A stretch of DNA of 64,000 nt. Source: Aptenodytes patagonicus. Taxonomy: Eukaryota; Chordata; Aves; Sphenisciformes; Spheniscidae. The first letter of the stretch is position 1. Each line of letters begins with the position of its first letter. Shown piece after piece: positions 57,759 to 64,000 of this stretch. The stretch lies in contig NC_134950.1 of assembly GCF_965638725.1 (NCBI RefSeq), positions 166,694,853 to 166,758,852 on the forward strand. Reading direction: 5' to 3'. The notes under the pieces are model-generated. The model had not been told where the DNA came from. It did no database searches and saw only the letters and a list, made by a program, of their open reading frames with translations. A program made the translations under genes and the position numbers.

Positions 57759-59491
57759 ACTCCAGCATACTGATGAAACAACACAACAGCTAATTCTCTG
57801 CCTTCTCTAGTAATAGCAAATGATTTGCACTGTGAAATCAAGTGGATTCAGGGATTCGTTACTAGATCTACAAATTCTAGGCACAAATTGCGAAGTAGAA
57901 TAAATCATACAGATCTACTAAGGAGGTGGGAAAATGCAAAACTGGCAAATGGCATCCTGACACGAGAAGAGAAATTCAGTTCAGCTGAAGTTCAACTACA
58001 GGCCCTTGTGTGGTGATTATGAATTAATATTTCTAATCTAATTGATCCCTGTATTCTGTGAATATTATCAGAGAGAAGTCGTTCATGGTACAGTATTTTT
58101 GTATGACAAATTGTCTAAAACGGTTGCTCAAAATGAAAACAACTGGTGCACATGAAAAGGCTTTTCCAGGGTTTTCTTAAAAGATTTCACCATCTTGCAA
58201 GAAGTCTAGAACAGCTTGTTTTGAAAGCGGTGCAAAGGCTTAACGTCACTTCCCTTACAACTCCGTCTGTCCTATCCCAGTCGTAAGTTGGCTATGCCTT
58301 AAATTGTCCCTGTGCTGGAGGATGTGCTTTGGCTCTCCACGTTTAACCAAGCTGCTCCGAAGCCTCCAGTGGGGGCAAGTGGGAGGACTAGAATGTAATT
58401 TACACAGGAGCAAACAAACTGTTGAGGTGCCTGAATAGAAAGGTTTTGATGATTTGCTAGAAGCCAGGAATTTGAAGGTGGCCATTCCATCTTTTACAGC
58501 ACATTTCTAATTATCAGCTTGTGTGACTCTAACTTAGAGGACAAGCTTATGCTTAATAATATTTACTTACCTGACACAAAACAGATTTCAGCATTACTCT
58601 TCCTGCAAGCACTGCATGAACGTCAGCAAAATACATGTTTCATCTTGTAAAGTTCTCCCTTTTCTGTTCTTCCTCTTATGAGCAGAAAGATCACTGAAAC
58701 TCAGAGCTAATGGCTTGAAAAAGAAATGTACTCATTGCCTTTGACATGTTAGAAATGTTTAAATTCGTAATGCAGACTGAAGTTCTTTGTCCTGGCCCTT
58801 GTTTTTGCACTTAATAATACAGTTGGGTTCTTGCAATATATTTGTGTTCTTTTTGTGGTGATTGTTAGTTGAAGGTCACAATTAGCTAGAGCTGTTTGAT
58901 GTTCTCACATTCCTGTGCTGTAGCCTGGCTCACGCACCCAGCAATCACGCATGCTGAATTGTAGAGCAAAAAAGATTAAATTATTTAGAGGCGGCAGAGA
59001 GACATTAGCATCTTCAAGGGTCCTTTTTGCACACTGAGGTTTGCTGTGTATAAAATGAATTCTCCTTGCTAGTACAAGTCTGTTTTAAACCAGGCAGGAG
59101 GCAGCTATTGTGCATCTTTTGTTCTCCTCCAGTGTGGATTGCAGCTCCCTCCTCCCCCCACTTGCTGCCTTTAACAAAAACCTTTTATATGATGGGAGTG
59201 GAAAACTTAACAGGCTCAGAAGTGGGAATTTCAGTGACCTTTAGCTAAAGTAATACTAAAAACATTTAAAGAGAAGTGTGAGTAAATGGGAACCATGTGG
59301 GGGGAAAGAATTAAAAGGAAGAAGGGTTCCTCCCTCTGTAGCTGAAGGGGATATGCTCAATACCCAAGCACGATGAAACATGCAGGTTGGTCATTTTCCA
59401 AGGAGTCCAGGGAAAGTTGGCTCTTCCCCTTTTCACGTAAGGCACCGAGAAAACAGCCAGGGGAATGCTGGCCTGTTCCCTAATTCTTGCT
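57759..59491 (+). other. ACAA1: ACAA1 3' UTR and tail-to-tail spacer
   Basis: Non-coding. A near AATAAA at 57899-57904 would give a short 3' UTR. ATTAAA variants lie at 58975-58980 and 59310-59315, and another AATAAA at 59707-59712. No further exon recognised. Confidence 0.6.
57899..57904 (+). terminator. ACAA1: Proximal candidate polyadenylation signal of ACAA1
   Basis: AATAAA 141 bases after the stop codon; the closest canonical signal. Confidence 0.5.
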
Positions 59492-59497
59492 TTTATT
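59492..59497 (-). terminator. DLEC1: Candidate polyadenylation signal of the DLEC1 gene
   Basis: TTTATT on the + strand is AATAAA on the - strand, about 410 bases after the DLEC1 stop. An ATTAAA variant lies nearer, at 59575-59580. Confidence 0.55.
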
Positions 59498-59706
59498 ATG
59501 TGTCAATGTCCCTTTTAACGTCAAACAAGTAAACAGGGCAAAACAAAAGCTGTTTTTTTAAGGCACGAACAGTCTTTAATTGTGATTTGAGGCATACGGT
59601 GATATGCAAAGGGGTTTGGCCTAACTGTTACCATAGCTGCTTTGCAATTTAAAACAGATTATTTTGCAGAGCCTGGTTCTGCGGGTAATGGTAAACTTAT
59701 CACAGC

Positions 59707-59712
59707 AATAAA
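59707..59712 (+). terminator. ACAA1: Distal candidate polyadenylation signal of ACAA1
   Basis: AATAAA on the + strand (CAGCAATAAAAG). If used, the ACAA1 transcript would overlap the 3' UTR of the opposing gene. Confidence 0.3.
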
Positions 59713-59908
59713 AGTAATAGCACAGAATGAGATTATGACTCTCTTCTTTAAAGTACCATGAGCTTTTTTTCCTTCCTCATAACTTAAAATTTCGTTCTGC
59801 TAAAATTCCAGTCCATATTAAAACAGCTGAAGTAGATGAAAATACAGGCTCGACTGATGGCACATCTGCATCCAACCCATTACCTTGACATGTCCCATGT
59901 TGTCTTGC

Positions 59909-60032
59909 TTAAATTAAACGCAGGTCTTCATACTTCCCATCATATGTTCCTCGTCCCCTGATCTGTAGCTTGCAAGGCTTCTCTCCCAGCATTCCAGTAA
60001 TGGTCACAATAGTTTCATATTCAATGTCGCTC
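59909..60032 (-). CDS. DLEC1: DLEC1 last coding exon
   Basis: Completes Arg, then SDIEYETIVTITGMLGEKPC to KYEDLRLI and TAA (59911-59909); acceptor ttttag. Confidence 0.82.
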
Positions 60033-63000
60033 CTAAAATGCAGAGCAAAAAGACAGTTCAGTTACAGCTAGACACAATTCTGTGTTTAAGGATGAGATTA
60101 GTTACTTTGTGGAGGAAAAAGGGGAGGGTGGTGCCCTAAGGCATAAACTGCTCCTAGTCACAAGCACTGGTCTCTAGCATCAGTGTCGAGTCTGCGGGTG
60201 GTAATGTCACTTCAGAGCGTCATGTCCCACAGCTACGAATGGGGTGTTTGAAAAGAATGGTCCTGTCTGTACCTGAAGTAAAGACACTGGATTATTAACT
60301 TCACGTTTGAAAGAAGAACTTGAGTATCTTCCTACTTGTGAAATTCTATTTTAGTTAAATAAATAAAATGAAGCTCTGCTGGGGGCTAGCGTTTGGGAGC
60401 AAATGCCTGCACTGCCTTGATGTGAAAACATCCCTGTGACAGAGAGTTTGCAATGGAAAAGTTTCTGTCAGCTCCCCTAAGACAAGGGGCAGTCAGTGGA
60501 GTCCAGGTTGTAAATGGACATCAAAAAGCTTACAGCAAGTGTAGTTTTGCACTAAGTGGAAATCTTACAGCATAATTCGCCTAAGGCTAAGGCTACCCAA
60601 TGCTCCTGAGACTGTTCATCTGAAGGACTTCTCTGCGTCTAAGAGACGGCTGCTGTAAAGGCCTGAGGCAGGAGCCTGTTCTGCCAGACAACTTTTATTT
60701 TTTCCTTCTCATAAAAAATTCCCCTGCAGGAAGACCACTGATTTAGGGAGGTGAATTATTAAAATCACCTCACACCTTGCATATAATTATTTGCTAACGC
60801 CGTGCTGGTCCTGAGCTCTGCTGTCTTGGGAGTTCTTTGTCTGGAGCTGAACAGAGGAGCTGGCTGCTATACAGCAACATCTTTGCTTTCTGGTACGTTC
60901 GGGCATGCTGATGAGCGTACCTGTTGTCAGACAAAACAAAGCGCTTCAGGCATATTCAGAAGCACTCCAGAAAAATTTAGGCAGGCGGGAGCCTGGGGAG
61001 GTCTCTGGTCCACCACGCTGCTCAGAGCAGGGACAGCTTAGAGCAGCTGCTCAAGGCTTCATCCCACTGAGATTTCAGTAGCTCCGGTGACGGAGATCTC
61101 GCAGCGTGTTCCAGGGAGATCGAAGTTGCGACAATAACTCATGTCACCTATAGTTTGCTTCTTGAAAGTTCCCTGTCAGCAGTGTTCAGAGTTCACTGAA
61201 ATCACTGGGATAGACTTCTCTTACTTAAACTTTCTGCCACCGTGTGATAACTTCCGAGAAAATAATTTGTAACGGAAGCTGAATTTTCTTACAGGCGTTG
61301 TATCTTTCTAATTAGAGCAAAGAAATTAAAGGCTTTGGGTCACTACCTCTGCCATTCACAACTAATTCCTAGCCTTGACAAAGATGATAAGATGTCCGTA
61401 AACATAATTAGAACAGTATTAGATGTTTATAGGACAAAGAAAGTAATTTTCATCTGCTGTCTTCTGTTCTTTGCTGTCATTTGCCTGCAGCTCACTTTAT
61501 CTTTGTTGTGTAGAAAACCTTTGGACTAGAGGCAACAAAAATACATTGATTTTTTTTTTTTCTTTCTTTCTCATCAAACATCAGCATAACTGTTACGCTA
61601 AACATTGAACCAGGCTAAGCCAGGGTAAAACAAATTGTATCACTGCATTAAACCAACATTTTGCTCTATTTGCTTCATCAGGAGGTACTCTGAATGCATG
61701 TAGGGAAGTAAAGGACTTCAAAAAGTTACTTTTAGAGAGAAGCCACGTAGACAATAGTAAAGGATCCCTGAGACTGACTGCAAAAGACATTGCGCTTTCC
61801 TGCACGACAAACAGCTGCTTTACTGGAATTCCGAGATCTCCAGACACATTTCTGCCTCTGTCCTAATAAAGTGCTGGGTGCGTAAAGGCCTCAACTGTTG
61901 TATCAGCCTCTGCACTGAATTACAGGCCTGAGATTTGCCCTCTGTTGAAGACATTGCTCTAAAGAAAGGGATTTTATCCAGTGGTACGTAGTCAGTGTGT
62001 CACGCCAACTGTTGGAACAGCACGATTTCGAGTGGGTAAATTTAAAGTCTGAAATTCTGGGTGCCGATTCCAAAAAAAATCCCATCTCTGGGAGCGGTGT
62101 AGGGAACATGGTTATATGGAAGAAGTACCAGCTGGAAGCCCAGGATTGGCAAGTGTTAGAAGCAAAATGAGCAGCCTGATAACACAAGAACAGAGCAGAA
62201 TTGCTCTCTGCTTCCAGTGACTACTCACACCATAAGTCTGGGCTCGACAGGGAATAACTTTTCAGTCCTGTTAACTGTACCTGGCAGTAAAGCTGATCTG
62301 CAAAATCTCTTTGGTGGGTGGGTCCCCTTCACGTGCCTCCAAAATGCCATTAGTAGGGGAGACGGAAAATACTTCCAGGTCGTTATGCCTTTCCTGTTCA
62401 TCTGCAGTGAAGGGAGCAAATATCAAACAAAGCAATGCAAGACCCTTTGTATAAGTTTGTATAGCATGTAGCACTCAAAACGATGCGCCTCCTTGCTAGC
62501 CAGCTAATAAATCATGTCTTGCACTGTCAGAGGCTTTCTATGCACGTGGCCAGTTTCTGTTTTCATCCTCTAATCAAGGGGAGTGATCAATGGCCTCCAT
62601 CAAAATAATAAGGCCCTGATCGTATTTCCTTTGAAGCCTATCTGTTGTTAACATCATTAGGCACAAGCTCAAAGCGAACTCACGAGGAGCTACTGCTTCT
62701 CGTTGCCTCTTGGGATTGTATTATAAATGAGCAAAGCGTGTCCACTACTTGTGAGGGTTGTGATTCAATCTTTTGGTTAAATCTGGAGTAACTGCTGAAA
62801 TCAGTGGAGATGCACCGATGTCAAAAAGAAAAAAAAGGAAAAAGCACACGTAAGTGAGAACAGAAGCAGACCTGATGTTGTGCAGCCAACATCATCTATT
62901 GTGCATGCAGTCTTACTAAATAAAAACACTTAATAGTGAAACCGTGTAACAAGGAAATCCACTTGCAAAACCAGAATACCCAGCAAAGCAGTCCAGTAAC

Positions 63001-63133
63001 TTCTACAGCCACTCCTGTTACACAGGAAGACATGTTCAGTCTTGGTCTGTGCAACAAAGCAGGTCTGGAAATCAACCGTGTCGCAGGAGAGCTCCAGAAC
63101 TGGAACAGTGAGGTATGCAGTCACTGGGACCAG
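59909..63133 (-). CDS. DLEC1: DLEC1 (cilia-associated), last three coding exons
   Basis: Exons on the - strand: 63133-62980, 62401-62281, 60032-59909, all with GT-AG introns and matching phases (CTG G|AT GAA, then GCC AG|G AGC). They encode 131 residues: LVPVTAYLTVPVLELSCDTV through TKTEHVFLCNRSGCRSYW, then EQERHNDLEVFSVSPTNGIL and EILQISFTAR, then SDIEYETIVTITGMLGEKPC to YEDLRLI and TAA. The alternation of beta strands with V.L..S...VDF...V....V.L.N.S resembles ASH/MSP-type domains of ciliary proteins. The symbol rests mainly on position: DLEC1 is tail-to-tail with ACAA1 in mammals. Upstream exons lie beyond the right edge. Coding status is very sure, the name fairly sure. Confidence 0.8.
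60033..62280 (-). other. DLEC1: DLEC1 last intron
   Basis: 2.2 kb without recognised exon or repeat on either strand; an AATAAA at 61865-61870 (+) has no associated gene. Confidence 0.6.
62281..62401 (-). CDS. DLEC1: DLEC1 penultimate exon
   Basis: Completes Asp, then 39 codons plus two bases; acceptor actgcag, donor gtacag. Reads EQERHNDLEVFSVSPTNGIL to ISFTA. Confidence 0.8.
62980..63133 (-). CDS. DLEC1: DLEC1 antepenultimate exon
   Basis: 51 codons in phase 0 plus one base; acceptor ttttgcag, donor gtattc. Contains LELSCDTVDFQTCFVAQTKT and VFLCNRSGC, an ASH/MSP-like strand pattern. Confidence 0.8.
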
Positions 63134-63354
63134 CTGCAAAACAGAGGAAAGGCAAAGGAGACAAACACCCACCTTATTTTTGTAGAGCTTTAATAATACC
63201 TGCTACAGCCGGATCATTCTTAACCCCAAGCACTGAATCAAGAGTAGTTGTTCTGTGTTCTTTTGTAATAGAGTCAATTCCCCATTCTACAGCTTTGAGT
63301 GAATTAAGTGGTTGCTTGTTTTTCTGTTTTGGGATAGGTTTTCAAACCAGACAC

Positions 63355-63985
63355 TGTGGTCTTAATGAAGAAGGCCAATGGCATCCTGGCCTGTATCAGC
63401 AATAGTGTGGCCAGCAGGAGGAGGGAAGTGATCGTGCCCCTGTACTCGGCACTGGTGAGGCCGCACCTCGAACACTGTGTTCAGTTTTGGGCCCCTCACT
63501 ACAAGAAGGACGTGGAGGTGCTGGAGCGTGTCCAGAGAAGGGCAACGAGGCTGGTGAGGGGTCTGGAGAACAAGTCTTCTGAGGAGCGGCTGAGGGAACT
63601 GGGGTTGTTTGGCCTGGAGAAAAGGAGGCTGAGGGGAGACCTCATCGCTCTCTACAACTCCCTGAAAGGAGGTTGTAGCGAGGTGGGGGTCGGTCTCTTC
63701 TCCCAAGTAACAAGCGACAGGACTAGAGGAAATGGCCTCAAGTTGTGCCAGGGGAGGTTTAGATTGGACGTGAGGAAAAATGTCTTTACTGAAAGAGTGG
63801 TGAAACATTGGACCAGGCTGCCCAGGGAAGTGGTTGAGTCCCCATCCCTGGAGGTATTTAAAAGACGAGTAGATGAGGCACTTAGGGACATGGTTTAGTG
63901 GGCATGGTGGTGTTGGGTCGACGGTTGGACTCGATGATCTTAGAGGTCCTTTCCAACCTTAATGATTCTATGATTCTATGATTCT
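63355..63985 (+). mobile_element. CR1 LINE 3' end with open C-terminal ORF2
   Basis: Starts AAGAAGGCCAATGGCATCCT and encodes [20 protein letters not shown] to VDEALRDMV without a stop until the natural one (63356-63898). The CR1 3' UTR follows, ending in three ATTCTATG-type repeats. Same subfamily as the inserted copy at 25099-25989; antisense to DLEC1 and in an intron or upstream of the visible exons. Confidence 0.95.
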
Positions 63986-64000
63986 GAGTAACACGGAGTG

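Noticed and set aside
63061-63114. Possible + strand exon ending GAACAGTGAG|gtatgc
   Set aside because: The - strand exon of DLEC1 occupies the same bases with a better splice and phase fit; the + donor looks accidental.
63362-63808. 148-codon - strand frame
   Set aside because: Antisense shadow of the CR1 at 63355-63985.

Overview
This is a vertebrate nuclear window, almost certainly from a bird. It has GT-AG introns, a CpG-island promoter, several CR1 retrotransposon copies ending in ATTCTATG repeats, and a few MIR-like SINE fossils. There is no operon, CRISPR array, plasmid or phage. I assembled three protein genes exon by exon; every intron is GT-AG and every exon phase joins correctly.

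Region 1 (1-43224, + strand): the 3' part of a MAP3K of the MEKK2/MEKK3 family. Fourteen coding exons (8191-43224) encode a PB1 domain, a serine-rich linker and a complete protein kinase domain, 583 residues to the stop. The first coding exon(s) are not recognised and probably lie left of the window. The protein mixes MEKK2-like and MEKK3-like positions and sits next to ACAA1, so it looks like a third MEKK2/3 paralogue. Its introns hold a nested pair of CR1 LINEs (23575-26626), two other CR1 fragments, four MIR-like fragments and homopolymer tracts.

Region 2 (43225-46654): 3' UTR of the MAP3K, two alternating purine-pyrimidine TG/CG tracts, a C-run minisatellite and the ACAA1 CpG island with GC boxes and a YY1 motif.

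Region 3 (46655-57758, + strand): complete ACAA1, peroxisomal 3-ketoacyl-CoA thiolase, 12 exons and 433 aa, with a PTS2 signal and all catalytic residues (C132, H386, C417).

Region 4 (59909-63133, - strand): the last three coding exons of a gene read as DLEC1 (cilia-associated), tail-to-tail with ACAA1 as in mammals. A CR1 3' end fills 63355-63985.

The three genes are neighbours but not a pathway: a signalling kinase, a peroxisomal beta-oxidation enzyme and a ciliary protein. I found no undescribed molecular system. The items most worth following up are the extra MEKK-type gene, the ACAA1 start and promoter architecture, and the nested CR1.
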